A DNA stretch of 64,000 nucleotides from Citrus sinensis. Taxonomy: Eukaryota; Streptophyta; Magnoliopsida; Sapindales; Rutaceae. This document shows positions 14,201 through 25,553 of this stretch, in pieces; the first letter of the stretch is position 1, and each line of letters opens with the position of its first letter. A model generated the notes under the pieces. It saw nothing but the letters and a program-made list of their open reading frames with translations. It had not been told where the DNA came from and did no database searches. The stretch lies in the NCBI RefSeq assembly GCF_022201045.2, contig NC_068558.1, positions 7,717,501-7,781,500 on the forward strand, written 5' to 3'. Both the position numbers and the translations under genes were made by a program.

Positions 14201-15194
14201 AAATTTTCTCAGGTGAATGCAGGCTGGAAAACATGCGAACTCTTTGTGTTGCTTGCCACTACAATGTTACTACTGCACAATGTGCTGAACGACGCTCAAC
14301 TAGGGCTAAGGCAAGGAAACAACTCAAAGTAATCATGGATGGCATACAAAATGATCTGAATGTTGATGGGACTGTCCCTCATACAAAGGTATATTAGAGA
14401 GTAGATCTTCAGCTTTTAATGATATCTCCCATTTTATACACCTTCACTAAACTACTTCCACGTTTCTTAAAGCAGAGAACAAAAATATGACAAATAGGGT
14501 ATATTTTATTATGCTTCTGTACATAAGAATTTATAGATCTCTCTAGGATACAAATCAAGTAACTAATCTCCCGTATTAAAGGAAAAATAAAAACTGATTC
14601 CTAGAATATCTGTACAGTTCACATATCTCCCAACTACTTAAAATAGCACATAACCAAATATGATACATAATTACAAAAAATCCTAGGAAATCTTACAAAA
14701 TCTTCCAACATTTCTGTTTTTCACTTGTTCTATATCATTATTGGTGTTTGAGATTGCTAGTGGATCCTGGTACAACAGCATGGAAATCTATCTTTTGAGT
14801 CCAGTTCAGTGGGTAGGATTGCTTTGTGTGTTCCAATCCAAATTAGGTAGTTTACGTTCTGGTCAAAAGTCCTGAGCTGGTTGACATTGTGGTCGTGAGA
14901 AGAAAAGATCAGATATTCTATTCTATTGCTGTCAGATAAAACTAAAATGCTCTTTCTATTATGCTAAAAAGTTATTTCTGGTATAAAATATTTGTTTGGA
15001 GACGACATCGTTGTAATTTCTTTATTTCCAACTGATCTTGCAATGACATACATAATTTTCAGGACCAGATGCATATGGAGATGGAGGAAAACACAATTGA
15101 GGATGAACTTTTAATCAAGGTTCCCGGAAGTTCCTATTCAGTTTGCATTAGCAGCAGTGCTGAAAGTGAAGTCTTGAATTCCTCCAAATCTTGA
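2263..15194 (+). CDS. ZRANB3: ZRANB3-like SNF2 annealing helicase with C-terminal HNH nuclease domain
   Basis: Predicted nuclear DNA-dependent ATPase that remodels stalled replication forks; the HNH part suggests structure-specific nuclease activity, as in animal ZRANB3. There are 24 exons: 2263-2598, 3268-3627, 3809-3941, 4268-4443, 4966-5039, 5236-5271, 5385-5475, 5819-5878, 6531-6708, 7494-7690, 8336-8437, 9074-9184, 9375-9440, 9525-9623, 10019-10264, 10395-10547, 10627-10734, 11035-11322, 11489-11676, 11776-11878, 12530-12675, 13005-13084, 14213-14388, 15063-15194. All phases agree; product 1212 aa. Motif I is DEMGLGKT (ends residue 230), motif II DESH (319-322) and motif VI QAEDRAHRRGQ (618-628). 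The linker 660-820 is acidic and poorly conserved in appearance. Next come VSQYTGRIHLY, a cysteine cluster (CKLCQKTC...CNFDC...CTNCQLDC) and an HNH fold (H1099-A-D-H1102, N1117, C1122-x2-C1125-H1126). Exon 6 is 36 nt and is followed by a GC-AG intron. Arabidopsis At5g07810 has the same architecture, from memory. Confidence 0.95.
5272..5384 (+). other. GC-AG intron in the ZRANB3-like gene
   Basis: The donor is G/GCAAGT and the acceptor GTAG/GCC. Joining here gives ATG-TTG-TGG-CCT (M-L-W-P) and keeps the SNF2 frame. No usable GT donor lies nearby. GC-AG is a minor but known U2 intron class whose donors fit GCAAGT closely, as this one does. Confidence 0.85.
6194..6384. repeat. Two CT microsatellite runs in a ZRANB3 intron
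   Basis: Runs of (CT)n at about 6194-6212 and 6366-6384, both in the intron between exons 8 and 9. They resemble extended polypyrimidine tracts but lie 150-330 bp from the acceptor. Confidence 0.85.
12003..12065. repeat. Short inverted repeat in a ZRANB3 intron
   Basis: GACCCAACCCAACCT near 12007 and TTGGGTTGGGTCGGG near 12049 are complementary arms around an AT-rich loop. This is a snap-back repeat inside the intron between exons 20 and 21. A weaker related stretch (CCAATCCAACCTAACCC) follows at about 12387. It may be a relic of a small repeat family; I see no target duplication. Confidence 0.5.
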
Positions 15195-15979
15195 TAACCT
15201 AAAGATAAGGGAATGCTTCAACTAGTCCCCCTGTTGTATAATAAAAATTTACATCAGCCGCCATTATAAATTTTGTTAAATTGTTATAATAAGTATTTGT
15301 GGTTTCCTTTGTTGTGTGCAGTAGACTCGACGGGCTTGATGCCTGGCTGTTTTGGACGATACTTTTACTAATTTGTATTTAGTTTGTAGATGGCTTGCAT
15401 GTTTCTCTAAGCACCATTATGTATTAGGAAGTTTTGGAAAAAACCACAAAAAGTTACCGTAAAAACTTGCCGCGAATAGCTTGATAGGACATTGTCCAAG
15501 TGATACATTTTTAATCATTCTTTGTCAGCTTAGCTCACTAACAACCCAAGAAAGTCGTTTATATAGTTCAGATATCATTACAAGAGATTACAGGGATATC
15601 CCTGTGAAAAGTCACTAGAAATATATACATGTGTTAACTTGTTACGATTCATCCAAAGAAACTAAAGTGTTATGCATACGTTGTTTGACCGATCCTTCTA
15701 GAGCCGCCTGTGCCCTTTGAACAGCAGGTGACCAAACCAAGATTACGGCACTATATTAAGATATATTGATCCAATTTTCTTTCCTATAATTTAGAATTTC
15801 TAAATGCCCACCGCCCCACCATCATGGGAAAAAAAAACCCACTGGAGTGCAGCATTAAAGTTTAGATACTCCATCTTTCTCAGTTGGGCTTTGGAGGGGC
15901 TGCCTAAAATTAGAAGCACTATGCGACCGTGAGTGCTGCAAAACCATTAAACAAGCATGTAGTTGAGGAACCTTACATT
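15195..15979. other. Convergent 3' ends of ZRANB3-like and SCAPER-like genes
   Basis: The stop codons face each other across 785 bp, which should hold both 3' UTRs. No further coding segment, RNA gene or transposon end is visible. Confidence 0.7.
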
Positions 15980-18900
15980 TCAACAACTGAGATCATTGGT
16001 AATCTCTGCCGAAAAAAACTGCTCCGCTTTATCAATGAAGCGGCTAGGGAATCTAGAGTGCAGCATTAAAGTTTGTGGATTTCGCTTGGGAGTCATATCT
16101 TCACAAGTTTTGGTTCCTTTGCTATCTCTTTGGTTTCTCATCTTGCCAATTCTCATGCTATTTCCTAAAGCACTGCCCTTTCCAAGAGATAATCTTGCAC
16201 TTTTACCATTGTAACGGCTTGATTTTAGGGAACTATCTCCTTGAGATTTTCTAGATTCAGAACTCTGTTGATTACACTCACTAGAATCATCCACTGAGAA
16301 ATTCTCTAAGGTTGAGTTGGGTTGAGTTACTGGCAGAACATTTCTACAGGATTTTAACAAAGAAAGTAGCATATCCATACTAAGTTCTTGTTGAACCACA
16401 CCCTTGTTCTGCTCACAACCATAACAGGCCGCAACTAGTGTGCTGGCCAAAATTGGCATCAACTCAGGATCACTGAAGAATACAAATGGCAAATCGCATA
16501 CCTGTGTAATTCCAACTCAACAGTTAGATTTTACCTGTTACGTCTAAAGATTTAAGAAAAACTTTCTTGAACATTCACTGACCTTGTGAAGTATTGTAGG
16601 ACTATGTCCCCATCGAAGGACAGCTTGATTCCCGGGGTGAAACAAGGCAAAGTACCCAAGAAGCAATAAAGACTCTGACAGAAGCAGACCAACCTGAAAG
16701 TTCAAAGAAAGCAAAAAAGCATTTACCACAATCTGCAGCAAATACTCCCCCAAAATATTTATATCTACAGCCGTGACATGATGTGTTAATATTTATGACT
16801 ATACAATTCCGCGTGAGCCTAAGATGGTACTCTACTTTAATCACTTCCTCACAACAAGAGGCACCATTCCAATTAAAGGCTATAGGCTAAGTACCATGCA
16901 TGCAATATAAATTTAATCAATTCCTAACTATGAGAGAAACTATTCCAATTGAAGGCTACAGGCTGCCTATCACGCATGCCATCTACTTTATGTGGTCTAC
17001 ATTGTGGCATGACAAATTTACCTGATCATTGGCCACTTTCCATTTGTTAGTGCAATGAGAAAGAAGGAAACTCATCAAGTGAAAAAATTCCATCTTCAGG
17101 TCTGGCCTAGCCTGATAGCAATTTTGAGATAAAATGGGTCAAATAAGTATGCAAAACATTAAAGATGCACATCTCCAACTGTCATAAATCCTCAAGGAAT
17201 CGTTACTAAAGCTAAGTTTGAAAATTATCATCATGAAATCAGAATGCAACATGATAAGTGAAATTAACTTACTAGCATTCTCTGCAAAAACATGATATCC
17301 AGAAGAGCCAAATTGTTCAGAACTTTGAGCACTCCAGTTGCTGCCTCCTCAAAATTAGATGGAAGCACATACAAGGCCTAAAATAGTAGAAAAGCTATCT
17401 CACTAAGTACACATAAGCAGGACGCATGACAGAATCAGCTAACAATTTGAAGATGTTTTCAGGTACAAATAATTTATTAAGGAAAACATATATACTGGCA
17501 AAAAAGATCAGATTGATAATAATTAATAACCAGTTCTAGTAATGAGAACTCTTCAACAAAAAGTTCATTTCCTTAAGGTGTGGAATGTTTTACATTTGTT
17601 AGCAAAGTACCAAAAGCATCTGTTCTAGTACTAGTACTGGTCAGTCAATCACTTTTTCTTATAAGGTGAAGTCATCACAATCCTACAGTTGCATTTTCTA
17701 GGGTGATAACTGATTTATACCATGGCAATAGCACATCTGAGGAAGTTCTCTTGTTGCACCCACTTTCGGTTAAATTGTTGAGAGAGAATAAGAAATAAAA
17801 GATTGATTGAGATTAACCAGGGACGGAGCCAGCGTGGGACGAGGTGGGGCACAGGCCCCAGCTGGCTTTAAAATTTTTTTTTTTATAATTATACTAAAAA
17901 ATTATATTTTATTTGTTATTTATGAAAAATGCCCCAGTTGAATTATAAAATTTAAAATTGACTCCAGTAATTTTAAAATATTTCATATTGTCCCTAGTTT
18001 AAATTTCTAATTATAAATAATTTAATTAGTTATTAACATTTCATGAAACTTGATTAAAGACACAAGAACAAATATTAAAATACAAAACAATCATAACAAA
18101 ATGTTAGTATAATGGTTAATGGACTGGTCTTTAATCTTTTTATTTTTTATTCAAGTAAAATCAATTATTTAGTCTTTCAACACTGAACCATAAGTTGTAA
18201 GTCTACCTAATTCTAATTTTTAATTTTCTAATTAATCTTTTGTCTAGTTTTAAAATTTATAATTTTATCATGCATTTCATATTTGTTTTGTGTGTTGCAA
18301 TATATGAATATTTTTGTTATTATTAAAAGATTTTAAGAGCAAATTAAGTAATAACCTAGTCTTGTATATTGAAAAATATATTTTTGCTTATAGTGATAAT
18401 GCATTATTTTCAACTCATAAAATCTCATTGAGGAGTTTTCACGGAGAACCATTGTAATAAGTAAATTTATTATCAATAAATATTATAGTTGTAATGTTAT
18501 ATATTGATATCTAAATTTTTAAAAATGTATTATACTTTAAATAGGGGTTTCAATTAGATGCATACAGACGCACTTTATAAGGAGCACAATCATACATGTG
18601 GCAAGCTCCCATTTGGAGTTTATGGGGCCCACAATAAATTTTCTCAAATAGGGACTTATGACACGAGCAATCGCGCATTCGAGTCATGTTTGATTTTAAA
18701 TGTGCCCCGGCTCAATCAAAATCCTGGCTACGTCCCTGAGATTAACAGACCACTAAACAAAACCTATACATGTAGCTGGCCTAAAATTTAAACAGAACTA
18801 CAAACATGAGTAGATGAACATCATCACACCAACTTAAAACAGCTGGGAAAATGACTAAACAAGAGCAAGGAAATTATGCAGGATCCCTAATGCAGAAGAT

Positions 18901-21900
18901 GCTAGAATTAAATGACTAACTCATGCAGAAAATTTTCTGTAGCTAGGAGCAAAGTTACCTGTTCAGAAGATAATCTGTTGTTTGCCTGCAGTAGCACGGA
19001 TGTCAATAGAGAAGGAAGACTGACTAATCCAGTTTCCGATATGGCAGAAAGAAGAAAAGCCACAGGTTGTTTCAAGTTCAACATCTTCTCGTTCTTTTGC
19101 ACTGCAACCATATCTGCCAAGTGTTTTTCATCCTTCCCCTGGGTTACAGTTCTCTGTGATTCATCTATGCCATCAGTCTTTTCTCTGTCAGTATCAATCA
19201 ACCCAACTGAACTATTGTTCATCTTCTTTTCACTATCATTGCCAATGGGTCCTGAATCTTTTACTTTACATGACTCATCTAATGGGCTTTCCTCCGGTAC
19301 ATCTGCTAAAGGTACAATCATGTCTCCAGAGGTATTATTTATGGAGCCATATCCAGACTCCACAGACACAGCAAGTTTCATTTCCGGACTGTCATTTACT
19401 GCCACTGTCTCAATAGGAGAAGGTTCCCAATTGATGGAACTAACAATTCCGGAGCTGGATGTTAAGACCAGCAGCAGAGAGATACTTAGTAGGATTGAGG
19501 AAGGAAAAGGTGAGCCTTCGACCTGGGGCCTATCATAGAGTGCAAAAAGATCTCGCAGACGGTGAATAACTTGGTAAGAAATCAAAAGCTCTAGCAAGCC
19601 ATCGCGCATTTGGAGTTGCCATTCATCAGAGCTTATGTGACCAAAAATTGTAGCAACAGTCCACAAAAATCCATCCAGAACTTCTGTTATTGATTCAAAA
19701 TTCTCAACCGATACTTTGCTTGATGATGAGCTGGTACTGCAAGGGGCATTTAAAGATGCAGTAATCTTTATATAGTTTTCAAGGGCAGCTGATAACATTG
19801 GGATGATTGGGGGCAAGAGATTTTGTGCAAGAAAATAGCTCCTATTAGATGGCACAGATAGCACCACCCTCAACAGTTTTAGAAGGTGTATCATCACTTG
19901 GCAAGCTTCAGGTTTTGATGTATGGGAAGCAGGTAGGGCAGAAGCGATAAAATCAAGCAAACCAGCTTGGCGAGAAGCCTGCAGCTCAGGGTCCTTTCCC
20001 TCCAAGAACTGAACATAAATAAATATTTTAGAAGCAATAAATTATGTATGCAACACTCTGAAAAACCCACCCAAAGAAATGACCGCGATGGTGCACCACT
20101 ATGAAAAGGAGAATTTGGTTCATTTTATGGCTTGTTGTAGACAACAAAGGGTGCAGACTGCAAGAATAGCAATTTGTGCCATCCCAAGGTTCTCCCAGCA
20201 GCTAAGAAAAAGATGCACTAATCAAAGGATTCATGATTCTGACTGAGAAATAGTTAATTTCAGAATTTTACCAAGAGAGTCATAGCCAAATTTACCAGTT
20301 ACAGTGCTTTTCCAATATGTTCCATTAAAAACTATTGACCTTTTTGATAATTTCATTACTCAATAAGGTTAATAAGCCAACAGAAATGAAATCTCTATGA
20401 CATGGGAAGTGAACAAGCAGATGTCCTTATTAGTAAAACTAGAACATTCAAGAATTAATAACAGCTAAAGAAGGAGTGGAACAAGAATAGAAAAGACCTC
20501 TCAAGACAAGAAATTACGAGAGCATATGAATTCGGTGCCTAAATACTCTCAACAAATGTGGATTTTCTATCACTAAGACGATCTGAGCATTACAATCTAA
20601 CATAAACAAATTGCACCCATACTTAATGCAGCCTACGCCATTGCAGTATCTTATGACATCATGAATATCCATCACACAGAGGTCCAGAATAAATACCTTA
20701 ATCATTTCAGCAGTTATTAGACCAATACTTGCAGCTCCTTTTCTTGCTTGCCGGAGTTTCTGAAGTTCTTGAAGCCACCTCCCAATTTTTGCCCTTGCAG
20801 TGGCCACTGCTGTTCTATATCCTATACCAGCATTTTCAGAACCGACTGGTGGCTCAGGAAATTCATATTTCAGAGCCATAAGTCTTTGTCGAATTCTTTT
20901 AATCCTCCGCTTCAGAGAATGTTGCAAGGACACATTGCCTGTTGCAAGATTAGATACACCTGCCCCAGTAACAACACTTGATTGACAATCATCATTGTTG
21001 TTTATAGGTGTAGATCTTCCCTGACCCTCCTTATTAATAGAACGACGCAGTAAAGGAGAAGACTGATCCCTGAAATCCATGGAGGCTCTCTCTCGTATCT
21101 GCTCCAGGTAAAACTTGCGACGTTGTTCACTTTCACTAAGTTTCTCGGCCAATTTCTGTGCCAGAAGTTCAGCTTCCTCTTGTTGAGCTTTGGCTCTTTC
21201 CTCCTTCCTACGGAGCTGTTCAATTGCCCTTGCCTCTCGTGCTGCACTGGATGCTTTCCGTTCCTCTTCCCTTCTAACTTGAGCCTCTTCCTTTTTCTTC
21301 TGCGTCTCAGCTAGACGCTGCAACTTTTCAGCTTCAATGAGTTTTCTGCGTTCTAAAACAGCTTCCTCTCTAGCAATATCCTCTTTCTGTTTAGTTCTTA
21401 ACACTTGAAGTTTTTCAGCTCTCCTCAACTCTGAATCATGAAGTTTCTGGCGCAAAATAAGTTTTTTGTTTTCCTCATTTAAAGAAGTAATGAAACGAAC
21501 CTCATTAACTTTACTGCTTTCATCACCAGCTCTCCTCACAACCTGTGCCAGAAAAGCTTCATGCCGTAACTCACTACGCTGGTGGCGAGCATACATATCT
21601 TCTCGTAACTTCATAGTGCGAACAGCTTGCCATTCATTAACACGATTTAATTTTTCTGAAGTACGTTGAAGCTTTTGAACTCTCTCATTCTCCAACTCAC
21701 TTCTAATTCTCATTGCCCGTGCATGCTTTTCTGCAGCTTCTTTTTTCAAATCTAAAGCAGTTTTCTTTTTCTTCTCAGGAGTCATCAATTTATCATGCAA
21801 AATGCGTGCACGCTCAGCACTTTTCCTGCTCATGCCTGGCGAATGTGATATACGAGAAGAGACACGGAAAGGAGATGAAAGTATATCCTCCCAATTCCTC

Positions 21901-24900
21901 TTCTCCTTCCATGCATCCATAGATTTCCATGAAGCGGCATTTCTTTTTTCTTTATCTCTTTCAGTGAGAGCAATTTGCCTCTTAAGAGGATCTGTAGGTT
22001 TGAAATTTTTATCAGTAACAATTTCTGCCAAAATTTTTTCTTTCTTCGAAAGCAGCTTATCTGTTTCAGATCCAAGATGTTCTCTCTTGCTCTTTCCCGA
22101 ACCAGAAGCAGCAGAAGTGTCCTTAGGAGGTAGCCTAGATGAATTAAGATTCAAAGAGGATGGATACCGTGAAGGGTCACTGCCATTTTGTACGGAGATT
22201 CCTTTGCTTGACCTTCCTGACTCAAAATTTCGCTTCTCTCCACCTGTATTAACTGGAGTTGGCACTGTTTGTTTTCTTGGATTCATCACTGAATCCTTAC
22301 CATTTTGTGTTACATCACTTATTATGGCTGCTTCCTTCGAGTTATCATCAGATGTATGATGGCAATTTGAACAGTCAAGGCCCAGGAACTTTGCATTATT
22401 AGCAGCACACAAACTAGCTCTTTCTTGTTGAATTTTCTTGAATGCTTCCAGTGATGATGAAAGTATTTCTGCTTTGTGAGGTGAATTTGTCATTCTTCGA
22501 ACCTGCACTTATTGCATAACAAACCATTTTCATATTACAAAGCTACATAATGAAATAAACTAGGAAACTTCAGGAAAATATATAATATATATTCGAGTTT
22601 AGTTCATGAATCACTATTAATGTTGCAAATAGTTATTGTTCAGTTTTGACCACAGAATCAAGAATTTTTTAGACTTGGATAACTCTTTGCGCCATTTTGT
22701 AATGGTCCTCGCCAACAATACGAGGTTGAAGCATAGTTGACGTGAGTCTAAAGGATCAACTGCAGGATGGATACCTTTAGCAGCTAATCCTCTTGATAGT
22801 ACGGTAGCATCCAAATGGGCAAATGTCGCTGTGCTATTAAGTTAAGTAAAAGGGCCCCTGCCCACTCCAGTTCTCAGCCACCCCAGAAGACCTAACCAAT
22901 CAGTCCTTGCCGTAGGAAGTTGCTTCATAGTAATATGATAATAGGCATGAATTCATTGTAATTTATTAACTGGTCAAAGACACTTTATGCAATAAAAAAT
23001 TTGTGCACTTTATCATTAGTGTTTACTTCTAACCCTTTATTTCAGTACCTAATTTCTATTCGGCACAAGAAGCTTTAAATTCTGCTTTCTGTTACCAACT
23101 TACCATGCAGAAGAACAGAAAATAAGCCAAATAATAGTAATAATTATTTAAAGAGAAAAGAAAAGGTGACAAGGAAAATAATTAGATGAGAAATGCACAT
23201 CCAAGCACACACATGCTTATCATATTGTTAAAGAGGTTCTATATCAAGTGAGTACCTAAAGCCAAAAGTTCATATTCCTGACATAAAGAGGGGAGCATCA
23301 TTACCTCCCATGAGAGGGCATGTGGCCTGCGATGGTCAGTCTTCAGAGTGATCGGTGCCCCATCAATTGACTGAGAAGAGGACTTTTTCACAATTTCGAA
23401 CTCCTCCACTCTGGTAGTCAATTCTTTGAAATCAGATGCAGCCTCTTCAAGAACAAGAATAGCCTCTTTCATCTGCTCCAAATCACATTCAAGTTCACAG
23501 AGAAGGTAGAGTTCATCCACAGCCCTATTAAGATTCTCAAAGAGAAAGCACCACAGTCGTTGCCTAAACCTTTCTTTGCTTTCACTGGAATCATCTTCAC
23601 CAAGGGCAGTCAGACTCTGAGCCCTTGAGAGATCATCCTGTACAGTAGCACATAGGGAACTGCAATCCTTATCAACAGAAGTTGTACAAGAAAGATCTCC
23701 TGAAATTTCAGGTCCATTCTGTTCAGGAATGCATGACTCAGAGCCTCGGTCAGTTACCCCTCTTGAACCCTCATCAACAACTGCTATCTCAGAAGTTTTT
23801 GGCTCATCAACCTCAGATGCAATAACAGGAACCTGCAGCTCCTCGTTTGCAATCGGATGATCATTATTCACTGGTTTGGTGTCCTCAATATGCACTTCCT
23901 TGGAACTTGAAGCATCATCATCAGCATTCATTACTTTCTCATTTGCAATCAATATTCCTACATCTTCTGAAGATATTTTATCAGCCTCTTCATAGTTTCC
24001 TTCACTTATATGATCCTTACCAGATAAAGAATTTGTCTTATGAGCGTAACTATCTACATTTCCAGGTTTTGTTGTGAATTGGTTCTCTTGGATTATTTTA
24101 CAAGAAGAAATACATGAAGCTAAATCTTGATTGTTCTCGTGCTTCCTACAAGCCACCAAATTATCATGTCCAATATCACCAAACTTAATTTCAGCTCCAA
24201 CACTGTTTCCCCCAAGCAGTTCCGGAGCATCATCCTCCAGATCACCCCACTTGATTTTCTGAACCACGCCAGGCTTATCCTTCAGCGCCATTATCTGAAT
24301 ATCTACATTTCCACCATTGGAACTTGCAACAAACAGTTGAGGTGATTTCTGAGAGTCAGAGACTTGTTTAACAACAGAGTTATCAAGAAAATTTGTACCC
24401 TTTTTATCTTTATTTGATGTGGTACTCGAATTTTCAGCAGCACCCTCACTGTGTATGCCAAAACTTCCTCCTACCTTCAAACGTTGCGATCTGTTCTTAC
24501 CATCTGAATTTCTACTTTTTTCATTTGTTACTGGTCGCCGACTATGCTGAAAATTAGAAGCACTTTTTCCTGAATAGCCCCCAACCCAACTTTGCAGGGA
24601 AATCTTTGAGCTACTTTTATGTTTCTAGACAAGAAATCAAAATATGAAGTTAAGCAAGCCAACAACGCTCAGTTGGATCACGTTTTGATTGAAATTGTTA
24701 ACATATCTTTTTCTCCATTTTAAGCATCACATGACTGGTAATCAAATCTTATCACAACCATGTGACCGTAGTTTACAAAACATAATAATTGAAAAACATG
24801 TAGCTCATCCTAAAATTAAGTATATACTACAGAAATGAAAAATGAAACAAAAAGTGCTTCTTAATAACAGGGGAAAATATCAGTAATGTAATCCATGTGA

Positions 24901-25476
24901 AAGCGAGTAATCTTGACAGGTTTTCTTACTAAACAAAATGCAGCTCAGGGAAATTAACAACCATTCTGAAGAAGACATCCTAACAGATTTAACAATTGGC
25001 AGTCAGTTTTACAGTTCAAAAAAGAAGGACAATAGAATTTCCTCACTCACATTCAAACTACTTAATACCAATATACCAAAGTTCAGGGTCAGCACCAATA
25101 TGTAACATATTTTTTTAACAGTCAGAATGCAGACTTAATTCCAATTTAATTATTCAGTCAAGGGATTCACATAGTGTTCCTGAAAATGCAGAAAAAAGAA
25201 GAGGCATTGAAAACCTCAGGTTAATTGAGCTCACTATCACAGTTTTAATCTAAAAATAAAAGACCCAAGACTCAAATTTTCACATTTTATTTCATCTTCT
25301 GGTTCATTTTCTTTAGTAATCAACCCGGGCATATATAAATATCCATACAGAAAATCATCACATTATGCAAATAAGCAAATGGGAATCAAATAAAATTATC
25401 AAAAAGTTAACACCTTTTTCACTTCAAACCATCCTGAGCCCTGATCATCCACTGCTTCTCCTCCACTGTTCTCCAT
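15980..25476 (-). CDS. SCAPER-like protein (S-phase cyclin A-associated protein in the ER homologue)
   Basis: Eight exons in phase: 25414-25476, 23305-24624, 20697-22502, 18959-20008, 17273-17377, 17022-17111, 16583-16693, 15980-16501; product 1688 aa. The start [16 protein letters not shown] is the first ATG in a leader that carries a telo-box. Residues about 1-370 are low-complexity and acidic. The SCAPER N-terminal domain runs from about 373 ([20 protein letters not shown]) to 490 ([13 protein letters not shown]). A long charged coiled coil ([15 protein letters not shown]) follows to about residue 960. The C-terminal third looks like helical repeats ([38 protein letters not shown]). Animal SCAPER binds cyclin A at the ER; newer work links it to translation-coupled mRNA decay. 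The plant role is inferred only. Introns hold a hAT element (17818-18738) and an atpB fragment (22670-22845). I recall plant orthologues of about this length. Confidence 0.92.
17810..17817. repeat. Target site duplication, left (AGATTAAC)
   Basis: This 8-bp sequence is repeated exactly at 18739-18746 on the other side of the hAT element. Eight base pairs is the duplication length of the hAT superfamily. Confidence 0.9.
17818..18738. mobile_element. Non-autonomous hAT element (921 bp) in a SCAPER intron
   Basis: The ends are CAGGGACGGAGCCAG and CTGGCTACGTCCCTG, inverted repeats with one mismatch in 15. The similarity extends inward to a shared GGGGCAC about 30 bp from each end. The perfect 8-bp duplication AGATTAAC flanks it (17810-17817, 18739-18746). 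The interior is AT-rich and has no transposase-like frame, so the copy cannot move by itself. It lies in the intron between exons 4 and 5 of the SCAPER-like gene. The intact ends and duplication suggest a fairly recent insertion. Confidence 0.92.
18739..18746. repeat. Target site duplication, right (AGATTAAC)
   Basis: Exact copy of 17810-17817, directly after the right terminal inverted repeat of the hAT element. Confidence 0.9.
22670..22845 (-). pseudogene. atpB: Chloroplast atpB fragment in nuclear DNA (NUPT)
   Basis: On the minus strand this reads TTTGCCCATTTGGATGC, then encodes [19 protein letters not shown], the conserved segment of the plastid ATP synthase beta subunit. Similarity continues through the codons for [12 protein letters not shown] and AQRV, but in another frame. 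One codon is missing after the DAT stretch and a single base is lost after PLDS, so the frame is broken. About 170 bp of similarity remains, and it fades on both sides. It lies in the second intron of the SCAPER-like gene and has no role in that protein. The nuclear mitochondrial beta subunit differs here (it lacks RGLAAKG), so plastid origin is favoured. Confidence 0.88.
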
Positions 25477-25544
25477 CAAATTTCCTCTCAATGGCAAAAT
25501 CAAAAACTAATCCCCGACAAACAAGTCATCAAGTGTGCAATCTA

Positions 25545-25553
25545 AAACCCTAA
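25545..25553 (-). promoter_or_regulatory. Telo-box in the SCAPER-like leader
   Basis: AAACCCTAA on the plus strand (TTAGGGTTT in the gene's sense) lies about 70 bp before the start codon. Telo-boxes are common near the starts of plant genes linked to growth and translation. Functional only by analogy. Confidence 0.4.

Noticed and set aside
18912-19538. 208-codon open frame on the plus strand
   Set aside because: It is the antisense shadow of SCAPER exon 4 (18959-20008), whose minus-strand frame continues the protein in phase.
21802-22359. 185-codon open frame on the plus strand
   Set aside because: Antisense shadow of the SCAPER coiled-coil exon (20697-22502); no domain and no plausible start context.
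22617-22814. 65-codon minus-strand frame as an extra SCAPER exon
   Set aside because: It encodes a frame-broken piece of plastid ATP synthase beta and lies inside an intron whose flanking exons already join in phase.
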